Shown piece after piece: positions 27,983-36,177 of a stretch of DNA of 64,000 nt. Positions within the stretch are counted from its first letter, which is position 1; every line of letters starts with the position of its first letter. Location: NCBI RefSeq assembly GCF_001238275.1, contig NZ_LGTB01000037.1, forward strand, positions 44,897 through 108,896. Direction: 5' to 3'. The notes beneath the pieces are model-generated. The model did no database searches. It was not told where the DNA came from and saw only the letters and a list, made by a program, of their open reading frames with translations. The stretch is from Bradyrhizobium viridifuturi (GTDB lineage: Bacteria; Pseudomonadota; Alphaproteobacteria; Rhizobiales; Xanthobacteraceae). The position numbers and the translations under genes are program-made.

Positions 27983-28975
27983 TCAGGGTTGATGGACGTC
28001 TAGTTGCTTGCGGAAGAAGGCCAGGATGTCAGCGTTCAATTCCTTATGGAACGCAACGCGGTCGAAGCCCGGCCGGTCCGTGCAGACATTCGGCAGTTTG
28101 GCCGCCAGGGTTGCAGAGCAGGGCGCCAGGAACACGAAATGCCCGGCATTGGGGACCACGTGATAATCCGTCTTGATCGGCAGCGCCTGGTTGATCTCCG
28201 TGACATAGCCGGGATTGATCTCGGTGATCCTGTCCTCGCCGCTGAGCTCGGAGGCCCAGAGCTGGGTCGGGATCGTCACGTCCTTCAATGCGTCGCGATC
28301 GAACAGCGGACCGAACGCCGGATCGGCGATCACCATTGCCTTCACGCGCGGGTCATGCACGACAGCCTGCGCGGGAAGCTCGTTGCGTTGCAATTCTTCA
28401 CAGCTCGGCTTGCGGTAGGGCACATCGCAGAAGGCCGTCGCCTTGCGGATATCCGGATTGGCGCCGGCGATGACGAGGCCAGTGTAGCCGCCGCGCGAAA
28501 AGCCGAAGAAGCCGATCTTGCCGGGATCGAGTTTGGTGCGGTCCGGCCATGCGTCGAGCATGTAGTCGATCGCCCGCTTGATGTCGGCGGAGCGCTCGAC
28601 CAGCACGGCGAGTGTATCGGCCCGGCTCATGTCGCCTGCGCCGGTGTCGACGGGATGATTGACCGCGACCACGACGAAGCCGGCATCGGCGAGCGTCTCG
28701 GCGGTGTCGTGATGGCCGGTGAAGCTGCCGCGGAAGCCGTGCGAGATCAGGACCAGCGGCAGCTTGTCACCGATCACGGGGCAATCCGCAGTTCCGGGCA
28801 AGGTCGAGGTCTTGAGCTGGAACTCGCCTGCGGGCGCGGCGCAGGGTGACCACACCGCGATCTGCATCGGCGGGCCGCCGTCGGACCGCACCTTGATGAG
28901 CCGCAGGCCGGCCGCGTCTGCACACGCGGTCGACAGACAGAGCGCGGCCGCAACGGCCGTCTTGAACAAACGCAT
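27983..28975 (-). CDS. Secreted alpha/beta hydrolase (dienelactone hydrolase/PAF-AH-like)
   Basis: A 330-residue exported hydrolase. A signal peptide covers about residues 1-22. The alpha/beta-hydrolase fold shows the oxyanion region LVLISHGFRGS, nucleophile Ser160 in GFSRGG, and the catalytic His279 in PNAGHFVFL. Several cysteines fit disulfides in the periplasm. The overall pattern resembles platelet-activating-factor acetylhydrolase-like or dienelactone hydrolase-like proteins. Substrate unknown. Confidence 0.85.
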   Translation of the reverse strand: MRLFKTAVAAALCLSTACADAAGLRLIKVRSDGGPPMQIAVWSPCAAPAGEFQLKTSTLPGTADCPVIGDKLPLVLISHGFRGSFTGHHDTAETLADAGFVVVAVNHPVDTGAGDMSRADTLAVLVERSADIKRAIDYMLDAWPDRTKLDPGKIGFFGFSRGGYTGLVIAGANPDIRKATAFCDVPYRKPSCEELQRNELPAQAVVHDPRVKAMVIADPAFGPLFDRDALKDVTIPTQLWASELSGEDRITEINPGYVTEINQALPIKTDYHVVPNAGHFVFLAPCSATLAAKLPNVCTDRPGFDRVAFHKELNADILAFFRKQLDVHQP

Positions 28976-28985
28976 GCAAACCCCC

Positions 28986-29065
28986 GCTGGAGCGGTTTCG
29001 GTTCCGATTGAATCAGAACCGAAGCTCTAGCTTCTATTTTGACGCGCTGTCTTTACACGAACCGG
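28986..29065. repeat. Dispersed intergenic repeat (GAATCAGAACCGAAGCTCTAG type)
   Basis: The stretch contains an inverted repeat, CGGTTCCGATTG and AATCAGAACCG, then AAGCTCTAGCTTCTATTTTGA and CGAACCGGTGTCC. This block pattern is a common Rhizobiales intergenic repeat. It fills the gap between two minus-strand genes. Confidence 0.55.
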
Positions 29066-29071
29066 TGTCCG

Positions 29072-30067
29072 CTATTCGGCAGCCTGGCGCTTGGCCCCGG
29101 ACATCATGGCCTCCAGCCGTTCGCGGATGATCGCCTCCGCCTCGTGCACGATGCGGGATATCAGCTCGGCGCAGGTCGGGATGTCGTGGATCAGGCCCTG
29201 CACCTGGCCGGCCGACCAGATGCCCTCGTCGGCATCGCCTGTCGCGTAGACCATCTTGCCGCGGGCGCCGGCGACCAGCTCGCGGACGTCCTCGAACTTG
29301 GCACCTTCCTTCTCCATCGCAACGACCTTGGTCGAGATCGCGTTCTTGGCGACGCGCGAGGTGTTGCGCATGGTGCGGAAGATCAACTCGGTCTCGCGCT
29401 CGTCATTGGCGACGATGCGTTCCTTCACGAGCTGATGGATCGGGCTTTCCTTGGTGCACATGAAGCGCGTGCCCATGTTGATGCCCTCCGCGCCGAGCGC
29501 AAGCGCGGCGACGAGGCCGCGGGCATCGCCGAAGCCGCCGGAGGCGATCATCGGGATCTTCACCTTGTCGGCGGCGGCCGGGATCAGGATCAGGCCGGGC
29601 GTGTCGTCCTCGCCGGGATGTCCGGCGCATTCGAAGCCGTCGATCGAGATCGCGTCGGCGCCCATCCGCTCGGCGGACAGCGCGTGGCGGACGCTGGTGC
29701 ATTTGTGCAGCACCTTGACGCCGTGCTTCTTGAACTCGTCGACATGCTCCTGCGGCTTGTTGCCGGCGGTCTCGACGATCTTGATGCCGCTTTCGATGAT
29801 GGCCTGGCGATATTCGGCGTAAGGCGGCGGCTTGATCGCGGGCAGGATGGTCAGGTTCACACCGAACGGCTTGTCGGTCAGCTCGCGGCAGCGCGCGATC
29901 TCCTTGCGCAGATCGTCCGGCGTCGGCTGCGTCAGCGCGGTGATCATGCCGAGCGCGCCGGCGTTGGCGACGGCGGCAACCAGCTCCGCGCGGCCGACCC
30001 ATTGCATGCCGCCCTGCACGATCGGGTGGTCGACGCCGAACATCTCGGTGAAGCGTGTCTTGATCAT
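29072..30067 (-). CDS. Nitronate monooxygenase-family flavoprotein
   Basis: FMN-dependent TIM-barrel enzyme of 331 residues. Members oxidise nitronates such as propionate-3-nitronate. Family features: HPIVQGGMQWVG at the N-terminus, AGALGMITAL, GVNLTILP, the active-site histidine region FECAGHPGEDD, and the phosphate-binding IPMIASGGFGDARG and GAEGINMGTRF. ATG 30067 is the family start; translation upstream is unrelated. It is followed by no operon partner on this strand. Confidence 0.92.
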   Translation of the reverse strand: MIKTRFTEMFGVDHPIVQGGMQWVGRAELVAAVANAGALGMITALTQPTPDDLRKEIARCRELTDKPFGVNLTILPAIKPPPYAEYRQAIIESGIKIVETAGNKPQEHVDEFKKHGVKVLHKCTSVRHALSAERMGADAISIDGFECAGHPGEDDTPGLILIPAAADKVKIPMIASGGFGDARGLVAALALGAEGINMGTRFMCTKESPIHQLVKERIVANDERETELIFRTMRNTSRVAKNAISTKVVAMEKEGAKFEDVRELVAGARGKMVYATGDADEGIWSAGQVQGLIHDIPTCAELISRIVHEAEAIIRERLEAMMSGAKRQAAE

Positions 30068-30312
30068 TCTGCCCTCGTTTCCATCGGAATTTTCCGCGAC
30101 GCGGACGGCTGCGCACGGTGTTGTTTTTGGATGTCGAGGGAAGGATGCAGTCCTGTCCGGCAAATGTCTACCGGTGACCTGCGGCGCGCCCATGCGGAAA
30201 TGTCGGGGCGCGGCGGTCAGGCGAGGGGCGGGCAGAAGTCTTTCGTCATCTGCTCAGGCGCTGGTGATCGCACGCAGCGCCTGGCCGAGAGCAATGACAG
30301 CCGGAATGTTCG

Positions 30313-30747
30313 TTACGCCGGCACGGCGTCCTTCTTCGACGCGGCGGTTTCCTCGTCGAACGCGGCCGCGATGTCGCGCATGCTGACGACGCCGATCAGG
30401 CTGTAATTGTCGATGACCGGCACGTGGCGAATGTGGTGCTTGGTCATCAGATGACGGATGTGCTCGAGCGTGTCGCTCGAGGTGCATGACACGAGCTGCT
30501 GCACCGAGACCAGTTGCGAGACCTTCATGCCGGCGCCGGCGGCGCCGTGCTCGGCGATCGCGCGCACCACGTCGCGCTCGGTGAACATGCCGACGGCGGT
30601 GTTGCCCTCGGTGCGAACGACATCCTTGACCACGAGCGCGCTGATATTGCTGGCGCGCATCAGTTGCGCGGCGATCGCCACCGTCTCGTTCATGCGAACC
30701 GTGGCGACGCGAGGGGTCTTCTTGCGCAGGATATCTCCGACTTGCAT
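30313..30747 (-). CDS. Tandem CBS-domain protein, probable oxalate-regulon member
   Basis: Small cytoplasmic protein of 144 residues made almost entirely of two CBS motifs (about 8-68 and 75-135; MNETVAIAAQLMRASNISAL and LIGVVSMRDI). A CBS pair forms a Bateman module that binds adenine nucleotides. ATG 30747 has a strong AAGGAGG site. A 19-bp inverted repeat (30779-30797) just upstream matches the operators of the oxlT, gntR and acyl-CoA synthetase genes, so I infer control by the GntR at 41716-42447. Its target is unknown; adenylate sensing for CoA activation is one possibility. Confidence 0.9.
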   Translation of the reverse strand: MQVGDILRKKTPRVATVRMNETVAIAAQLMRASNISALVVKDVVRTEGNTAVGMFTERDVVRAIAEHGAAGAGMKVSQLVSVQQLVSCTSSDTLEHIRHLMTKHHIRHVPVIDNYSLIGVVSMRDIAAAFDEETAASKKDAVPA

Positions 30748-30778
30748 GGCAACCTCCTTGGTTATCGTTGGCAGGATT

Positions 30779-30797
30779 CTGGTATACAAAATACCAA
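30779..30797. promoter_or_regulatory. Oxalate-regulon operator A (CBS gene)
   Basis: CTGGTAT-ACAAA-ATACCAA, an almost perfect inverted repeat with a 5-base centre. It ends 31 bases before the CBS gene start on the minus strand. It fits the consensus TTGGYAT-N5-ATRCCAR of six sites in this window. A weaker match lies at 30920-30938. Confidence 0.75.
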
Positions 30798-30945
30798 TTG
30801 TCAACGCCGCCGCCTCGGAAATCTACCACCAAGAAATCGCCGAAATAGGCAGAACCGCTGACGTTTCAGATGATTGTGACCGGGTTGAACGGGCAGGCCA
30901 ATCGCGGCTTCCGGCGCTTCTGGTATCTGGCATCCCTGATCAGCC

Positions 30946-30976
30946 CAAACGAAAGAGGCGCACCGAAGTGCGCCTC
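30946..30976 (-). terminator. Rho-independent terminator of oxlT (31043-32362)
   Basis: On the minus strand a 9-base stem (GAGGCGCAC/GTGCGCCTC, TTCG loop) is followed by TTTCGTTT, about 70 bases after the oxlT stop. Confidence 0.75.
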
Positions 30977-31042
30977 CATCAAGTTCAACCGGACGTCCTG
31001 AAATTTGGCAATCAAATCAGGCCGACATCTGAGGCCGTGTTG

Positions 31043-32362
31043 TTACGCCGTCTTGGCGTTGGTTGCGGTCTCGGCTGCGGCCGCGGCCGCTTCGTTGCCG
31101 TTGATGAACGCGCGGCGCAGCGGCTTGATCACGAACAGCGCCATCAGCGCCGCGGTGGCGTTGAGCGCGACCGCGATCACGAACACCGCCTGCCAGCCAT
31201 AGCTCGCCGCAACGATGCTGGCGGCCGGCACCAGGAGCGCTGCCGTGCCTTTCGCGGTGTAGAGCATGCCGTTGTTGGTGGTCGCGAATTTCGAGCCGAA
31301 GGTGTCGCCGCAGGTCGCCGGGAACAGCGAGTAGATCTCGCCGAACACGCCGAAATAGACTGCGGTGGCCAGCACGAACACCAGCGGGTTGTGGCCCCAG
31401 GTCGACAGCGTCAGCAGCATCAGCGCGCCGGTGCCGAACGCGATGAACATGGTGTGCTCACGGCCGATATTGTCGGAGACCCAGCCGAAGAACGGCCGTC
31501 CGAACCCGTCGAAGATGCGGTCGAGCGAGATCGCGAAGGTCAGCGCGGCCATCTGGAAGCCGGCGAGTGAAACCGGCGTCGTGGCGATCTTGTAGTCGTG
31601 CGCGATCGGTGCGATCTGCGCCGCCGCCATCAGGCCGCCGGAGGCGACCATCACGAACACCAGATACATCACCCAGAAGATCGGGCTGCGCAGCACCTGC
31701 GGCGGCGTGAAGTCGATCTTGGTCTGCGGCAGGTTGAGCTGCTTCTTCTTCGGCGGAATCGAGACCGCGGGCTTCTGGATGAAGAAGGCGAGCAGGAACA
31801 CGATCACGCCTTGCCCGATGCCGAAATCGAAGAACGCGGTCTGATAGCCGCTCGAGGCGATCATGTTGGCGATCGGCACTACGGTCAGCGCTGCGCCCGC
31901 GCCGAAGCCCGCCGCCGTTGCGCCGGCGGCGAGGCCGCGGCGATCGGGAAACCATTTCAGCGCATTGCCGACGCAGGTGCCGTAGACCGAGCCGGCGCCG
32001 ATGCCGCCGACGACTGCCGCGGCATAGAGCACGGTGAGTGAATCCGCGTATGAGTTCAGCACCCAGGCGAGCGCGATCATCACGCCGCCGAACATGATGA
32101 CGATCCGTGGGCCGTATTTGTCGACGAACCAGGCTTCGACCGGCACCAGCCAGGTCTCGGTCACCACGAAGATCGTGAAGGCGAACTGGATGGCCGCGCG
32201 GCCCCAGTGATGGGCGCCGTCGATCGGATCGACGAACAGCGTCCAGCCATATTGCAGGTTGGCGATCATCGCCATGCAGACGATGCCCATGATGAGCTGC
32301 AGCCAGCGGAAGCCACTGAACGAAGGTTGAGCTTGTGTCGCGGCAGTATTGCTGGAAACCAT
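31043..32362 (-). CDS. oxlT: Oxalate/formate antiporter, paralogue 1 (MFS)
   Basis: Twelve-segment major facilitator of 439 residues. OxlT-type carriers exchange external oxalate2- for internal formate-. The family pattern includes QYGWTLFV in the first helix, WLVPVEAWFVDKYGPR (loop 2-3), YGTCVGNALKWFPDRRGLA, and FATTNNGMLYTAKGTAALL in helix 11, whose lysine matches the substrate-binding Lys of OxlT (inference by position). ATG 32362 has GGGAGG upstream. It lies directly after a second oxlT and has its own operator (32447-32465) and terminator, so each copy is a separate unit. Confidence 0.9.
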   Translation of the reverse strand: MVSSNTAATQAQPSFSGFRWLQLIMGIVCMAMIANLQYGWTLFVDPIDGAHHWGRAAIQFAFTIFVVTETWLVPVEAWFVDKYGPRIVIMFGGVMIALAWVLNSYADSLTVLYAAAVVGGIGAGSVYGTCVGNALKWFPDRRGLAAGATAAGFGAGAALTVVPIANMIASSGYQTAFFDFGIGQGVIVFLLAFFIQKPAVSIPPKKKQLNLPQTKIDFTPPQVLRSPIFWVMYLVFVMVASGGLMAAAQIAPIAHDYKIATTPVSLAGFQMAALTFAISLDRIFDGFGRPFFGWVSDNIGREHTMFIAFGTGALMLLTLSTWGHNPLVFVLATAVYFGVFGEIYSLFPATCGDTFGSKFATTNNGMLYTAKGTAALLVPAASIVAASYGWQAVFVIAVALNATAALMALFVIKPLRRAFINGNEAAAAAAETATNAKTA

Positions 32363-32446
32363 CAAATCCTCCCGAGCGCGCCTGGTCTTCTTGTGACCCA
32401 GTGTCGCAATTATTGTGGCGTATCGTCGCAAACGCTTGCCGGGAGG

Positions 32447-32465
32447 TTGGTATACTATATTCCAG
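32447..32465. promoter_or_regulatory. Oxalate-regulon operator B (oxlT paralogue 1)
   Basis: TTGGTAT-ACTAT-ATTCCAG. Both half-sites match the shared consensus with one deviation in the right arm. It lies 84 bases upstream of the start codon. Confidence 0.7.
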
Positions 32466-32547
32466 AATGCAAGCGTGTCTTGCTGCTGCACCGCAGCAAA
32501 ACTGGCATACTTTGGACTGATCCGGGGTGGCGATCGGCGCCGCAAAT

Positions 32548-32577
32548 GAAAAACGCCCGGCGTCGGCCGGGCGTTTC
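32548..32577 (-). terminator. Rho-independent terminator of oxlT (32600-33895)
   Basis: An 11-base stem AAACGCCCGGC/GCCGGGCGTTT with a 4-base loop lies 23 bases after the stop; the T residues are part of the descending arm on the minus strand. Confidence 0.8.
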
Positions 32578-32599
32578 GTCAGCAGAAGTGGCGCGTTGC

Positions 32600-33895
32600 C
32601 TAAGCCATCGCCGTCGATTTCGCGACCACGATTTTCCGCCATGGCTTGAGCACGGCAATCGCCAGCAGCGAGGCGAGGATGTTGGCGCCGGCCGCGATGA
32701 TGAACACGTTGTCCCAATTGCCCGACGATTGCTGCATGTAGTTGGCGATCGGCACGAGGAGCGCCGCAGTGCCCTTCGCGGTGTAGAGCAGGCCCGCATT
32801 CGTGGTTGCGAACTTGGCGCCGAACGTGTCGGTGCAGGTCGAGGGGAACAGCGAGTAGATCTCGCCCCAGGCGAAGAATACGAAGCCCGAGAGCAGCACG
32901 AACCACATCGGATCGTGGCCCCAGAGGTAGAGCATCCAGATGCCGAAGCCTTCCATGCCGAAGGCGATGAACATCGTGTTCTCGCGGCCGATCATGTCGG
33001 AGATCCAGCCGAAGAACGGACGCGTCAGGCCGTTGAGGACGCGGTCGATGGTTGCCGCGAAGGTCACGGCCGTCATCGTCACCGCCATCAGCGTCACCGG
33101 CACGCTGTCGACCTTCCAGTCGACCGCGATCGGCTTCAGGTTCGCCGTCACCATCAAGCCGCCGGCGCCGACGATCACGAACATGAAGTACATCAGCCAG
33201 AAGATTGGCTGCCGCAGCACTTCGGTCGGCTGATAGTTGCGCCGGGTCTGGATGATGTTGGCATTCTGCACGACGGCCGGCACCTGTCCGGCCTTCGGTG
33301 CGAGCAGGAAGAAGGCGAGCAGCACGATGATGATGCCCTGGCCGAGGCCGAAATAGAGGAAGGTGGTCTGGAAGCCGGAGTCCTTGATCATCGCCTGGAT
33401 CGGCGCGACCGTGAGCGCTGAGCCTGCACCGAAGCCTGCTGCGGTGATGCCCGCCGCAAGCCCGCGCTTGTCGGGAAACCATTTCAGCGCGTTGCCGACG
33501 CAGGTGCCGTAAACGCCGCCGGCGCCGATGCCGGCGATGATCATGCCGAGATAGTAGCCGTTCAGCGAAGTCGCCTGCGCGTTGATCGCCCAGCCGATCG
33601 CGCAGAGGATGCCGCCGATCAGCACGACGAGGCGCGGACCGTATTTGTCGACGAACCAGCCTTCGACCGGCACCAGCCAGGTCTCGAACAGCACGAAGAG
33701 CGTAAAGGCCCACTGGATCGATGCGCGATCCCATCCAAACGTCTTCTGGATGTCGGGCACGAAGAACGTCCACCCGTATTGATAGTTTGCGATCATCACC
33801 ATTGCGGCGACGCCGATCGCAAGTTGCGTCCAGCGATAGGTGTCGCTGACGCGCGCGGCCGCGGGGGCCGCAGTTGCCTGAACCATGTCCGACAT
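32600..33895 (-). CDS. oxlT: Oxalate/formate antiporter, paralogue 2 (MFS)
   Basis: Major facilitator of 431 residues, clearly related to the adjacent copy (shared QYGWTFFV, WLVPVEGWFVDKYGPR, YGTCVGNALKWFPDKRGLA, LYTAKGTAALLVP). Twelve membrane segments are predicted by eye. The helix-11 lysine is kept. It carries its own operator (33949-33967, 53 bases upstream) and terminator. Two copies may differ in affinity or direction (oxalate/formate exchange versus uptake of another dicarboxylate). Substrate is inferred from the frc/oxc context. Confidence 0.9.
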   Translation of the reverse strand: MSDMVQATAAPAAARVSDTYRWTQLAIGVAAMVMIANYQYGWTFFVPDIQKTFGWDRASIQWAFTLFVLFETWLVPVEGWFVDKYGPRLVVLIGGILCAIGWAINAQATSLNGYYLGMIIAGIGAGGVYGTCVGNALKWFPDKRGLAAGITAAGFGAGSALTVAPIQAMIKDSGFQTTFLYFGLGQGIIIVLLAFFLLAPKAGQVPAVVQNANIIQTRRNYQPTEVLRQPIFWLMYFMFVIVGAGGLMVTANLKPIAVDWKVDSVPVTLMAVTMTAVTFAATIDRVLNGLTRPFFGWISDMIGRENTMFIAFGMEGFGIWMLYLWGHDPMWFVLLSGFVFFAWGEIYSLFPSTCTDTFGAKFATTNAGLLYTAKGTAALLVPIANYMQQSSGNWDNVFIIAAGANILASLLAIAVLKPWRKIVVAKSTAMA

Positions 33896-33948
33896 TCATC
33901 CTCCCAGTGCGCGCTTTGTCATTCTGCTTGTGGCGCGGCGTGATCATC

Positions 33949-33967
33949 TTGGTATTCGATATGCCAA
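33949..33967. promoter_or_regulatory. Oxalate-regulon operator C (oxlT paralogue 2)
   Basis: TTGGTAT-TCGAT-ATGCCAA, both 7-base arms complementary apart from one G:T-type position. It lies 53 bases upstream of the start codon. Confidence 0.75.
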
Positions 33968-34045
33968 GGTTCAAGCTGTCGCAGGGGCAGCGTGCGCATA
34001 TGCCGCAGAAGACTCAACGACCGCGTGAACACTAGTTCAGCGCGC

Positions 34046-34075
34046 AAAAAAATGGCCCCGGAAAGCGGGGCCATT
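34046..34075 (-). terminator. Rho-independent terminator of the small gene at 34151-34294
   Basis: A 10-base stem AATGGCCCCG/CGGGGCCATT with a 5-base loop is followed on the minus strand by an uninterrupted T run (seven A on the plus strand at 34046-34052). It supports a real minus-strand transcript here. Confidence 0.85.
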
Positions 34076-34150
34076 GGTCGAAGGTTCAATGTCAGGTCGC
34101 GTCTTGCAGCAAAGCACGCGCGGCGAGGAGCGCCGAGGAATCGCTGTGCG

Positions 34151-34294
34151 TCAGAGGCCGAAGCGCGGCAGGTCGCCGTTGCGGTTGGAGATCTCCGCGC
34201 TCTTCATCAGCAGGCGGTCGATCGAAGCCAGCAGGCGGCCGAACAGGGTGGAGGAGGGCGCGAGCGCGATGGCGGTAGCAGTCGTCTTGGACAT
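34151..34294 (-). CDS. Small 47-residue protein, probable oxalate-regulon member
   Basis: The frame starts at ATG 34294 with AAAGGGGAC just upstream, reads MSKTTATAIALAPSSTLFG, and ends DLPRFGL at TGA. The middle is an amphipathic helix (LLASIDRLLMKSAEI) followed by SNRNGD. No membrane segment or signal peptide. It is bounded by a strong terminator and by an operator-like site (34350-34368), so it looks like a monocistronic regulated gene. I do not recognise a characterised family; the arginine-containing tail loosely recalls short DUF1127-type proteins. Function unknown. Confidence 0.75.
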   Translation of the reverse strand: MSKTTATAIALAPSSTLFGRLLASIDRLLMKSAEISNRNGDLPRFGL

Positions 34295-34566
34295 TGGTGT
34301 CCCCTTTCACTGGAGGCCAGCAATGGGCCGGCATCATCTGCAGCCAAACTATGTATACCAGATGCCAGATACAACGAGCTTGTTTGCATAGCAGCATTCG
34401 CCACTGTGCATTGCAGCAAAGTTGGCCCCTTGGCATCCCAGATCCGAGGGAAAGCGGCGTGAAACCAGAGCCTTGGATCAGGCGTTCCCGGCGGCCGGGT
34501 TATCGGCCGCGGGCGCTTCGAGGCCGGGCCGTGGCCAGGCTTAGACAATCGAAACTGCGGCCGTCA
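34295..34566. other. Promoter region of the small gene, otherwise no gene seen
   Basis: Apart from operator D and the terminator at its far end, this gap holds no coding frame I would support. It contains a TTTGCTGCAATGCA word (minus strand, near 34406-34420) that resembles one upstream of operator B. Confidence 0.5.
34350..34368. promoter_or_regulatory. Oxalate-regulon operator D (small gene)
   Basis: TATGTAT-ACCAG-ATGCCAG. The right arm matches the consensus fully and the left arm at five of seven positions. It lies 55 bases upstream of the small gene start, the same spacing as operators C and F. Confidence 0.6.
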
Positions 34567-34596
34567 TAAAAAAAGGCCGCCCCGATGGGCGGCCTT
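34567..34596 (-). terminator. Rho-independent terminator of the DUF2147 gene
   Basis: A 10-base stem AAGGCCGCCC/GGGCGGCCTT is followed on the minus strand by a long T run. It lies about 55 bases after the stop. Confidence 0.85.
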
Positions 34597-34651
34597 GAGT
34601 TGATGGGTTTGCTTTTCTTCTTGGCCGATGAAGGGTCGGGGCCAGATCCCT

Positions 34652-35158
34652 TCACCGCGTCCAGTCTTCGCCCGCGCACAGCGTTCCCATGCAGCCGCGT
34701 ACGTTCAGCGTGCCCGACGACACCAGCGTCACCGAGCTCTCGTAAGTCTTGCCGTCGTCGGCGTTGTAGATCCGGCCGGCCCATTTGTTCGGGCCTGCGG
34801 GCTGCATGTTGATGAACAGCGAGATGCCCATCACCGGCCGGGTGCGCTGCGCGGGATCGGCATTCTTGTCGTCGAGCTGGGGCTTGCCGGTGGCCTTGTC
34901 GGTCGGTTCCTTCAGCCAGACGACGCGGCCGCACAGCGCGGCGCCGCAGCGGTGGACCTTGATCCTGGCGTCGCCGGACTGGGTCAGCCAGACGCCGGCC
35001 GGATCGCTCGCTCTGTCGGTGGCTTTGGCGGCGTCGGCGGTGCCGCCGAGCAGCGGGATGTGGAACGCCGCCACGATCAGGCGGCGGGTCAGGTGAGCGT
35101 GGATCAACTGCTTCACGGCCTTGAGCTGGCCGTCATTATCGGGGGCTAATGTCATCAT
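34652..35158 (-). CDS. DUF2147-family exported protein
   Basis: A 168-residue protein. After a hydrophobic export segment (about residues 26-43, LIVAAFHIPLLGG) it has the DUF2147 pattern: GVWLTQSGDARIKVHRCGAALCGRVVWL, LFINMQPAGPNKWAGRIYNADDGKTYE and VRGCMGTLCAGEDWTR. These short beta-barrel-like proteins are usually secreted; their role is unknown. Start is ATG 35158 or 35155. The unusually long N-terminus before the hydrophobic segment is odd. Confidence 0.85.
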   Translation of the reverse strand: MMTLAPDNDGQLKAVKQLIHAHLTRRLIVAAFHIPLLGGTADAAKATDRASDPAGVWLTQSGDARIKVHRCGAALCGRVVWLKEPTDKATGKPQLDDKNADPAQRTRPVMGISLFINMQPAGPNKWAGRIYNADDGKTYESSVTLVSSGTLNVRGCMGTLCAGEDWTR

Positions 35159-35291
35159 CCACCTTCTTCGTGAAAAATTTAATGATAAACATGAAATAAA
35201 TCACGTTTTAGGTTGAGTCAACAACATTACCAAGGCATGATGGATCGCAGCCGTAATGGCCTGTTTGGCAAAAATTTTTCGGGTGGGTGCG

Positions 35292-35849
35292 ATGGGGAAA
35301 TCGGTTCGCGAGCAGCGCCAGCTTTGGTTTCGAAGGCTCGACCGGGCGTTCTGGGTGATCTGGGCTGCGCTGCCGGTGGTGCTGTGGCTGGCCTATTACC
35401 GCACCACCACGGCCTCGGCCACGATCGCCGAAAGCCTCACCGGCGAGCAGGCCAAATGCGCCGCCATCGTCGCCAACCCGCTCACCATGTCGGCCAAGGG
35501 CCAGGTGCTGTTCTGGTCGCTGTTCGCGCTTGGGGTATCGTTTTACGCCGTGTTGATCGGCATCCTTCATCGCATGGTCAATCGATTCGCCAACGGGCGG
35601 ATCTTCGTGTCCGAAACGCTGCAGGGTGTCTGGTGGATGGGGATCTTCCTGGTGGTCTGGCCGTTTGTGGATACGATCACGACCGTTGCGGTGAGCTATG
35701 CCCTGTATCAACTCGGCGACGTCAAATTCTTCCTGCCGAGCTACGGCGTCGACGTCAGCACCGTCGCCGGCGGCGTGTTCCTGATGGCGCTGAAATTCGT
35801 GCTCGAGCACGCCATCCTGCTGCAGTCCGAAAACGACCTGACGATCTGA
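35292..35849 (+). CDS. DUF2975-type membrane protein
   Basis: A 185-residue integral membrane protein with four hydrophobic segments (LWFRRLDRAFWVIWAALPV onward, then about 75-100, 110-140 and 155-175) and the NGRIFV...L motif typical of DUF2975. Such proteins are usually encoded next to a small XRE regulator, as here (five-base gap). ATG 35292 was chosen; ATG 35256 would add 12 residues. Function is unknown. Confidence 0.8.
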   Translation: MGKSVREQRQLWFRRLDRAFWVIWAALPVVLWLAYYRTTTASATIAESLTGEQAKCAAIVANPLTMSAKGQVLFWSLFALGVSFYAVLIGILHRMVNRFANGRIFVSETLQGVWWMGIFLVVWPFVDTITTVAVSYALYQLGDVKFFLPSYGVDVSTVAGGVFLMALKFVLEHAILLQSENDLTI

Positions 35850-35854
35850 GGGCG

Positions 35855-36103
35855 ATGCCGGTGCCGATCGTGGTGAACCTCGATGTCATGCTCGCAAAGC
35901 GCAAGCGCCGCCTCGGAGACCTTGCGGACGCGATCGGCATCTCGATCCAGAACCTGTCGATCCTGAAGACCGGCAAGGCCAAGGCGATGCGCTTCTCGAC
36001 GCTGTCGGCAATCTGCCGCGAGCTGGATTGCCGGCCGGGGGATATTTTGGAGTATGTGCCTGGCGACGAAGGCGGCGATGCTGAGAGCGGCGAGGGTGGT
36101 TGA
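35855..36103 (+). CDS. Small XRE/Cro-type helix-turn-helix regulator
   Basis: An 82-residue DNA-binding protein: VVNLDVMLAKRKRRLGDLADAIGISIQNLSILKTGK is the helix-turn-helix, then FSTLSAICRELDCRPGDILEY. This is the YozG/YdfK-like form that accompanies DUF2975 proteins. The tail is acidic and glycine-rich. Probably translated with the upstream gene and perhaps controlling it. Confidence 0.88.
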   Translation: MPVPIVVNLDVMLAKRKRRLGDLADAIGISIQNLSILKTGKAKAMRFSTLSAICRELDCRPGDILEYVPGDEGGDAESGEGG

Positions 36104-36177
36104 TGCCGCGCGTTCATGCGTGTGCCATGGAATCGATCCCACACGCGGTGCTTCCGGATTTCGGCGACAAATGGAAT

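Noticed and set aside
32481..32510. A sigma-54 promoter (TGGCAT...TGC) upstream of oxlT
   Set aside because: The -24/-12 spacing and strand do not fit the minus-strand genes.
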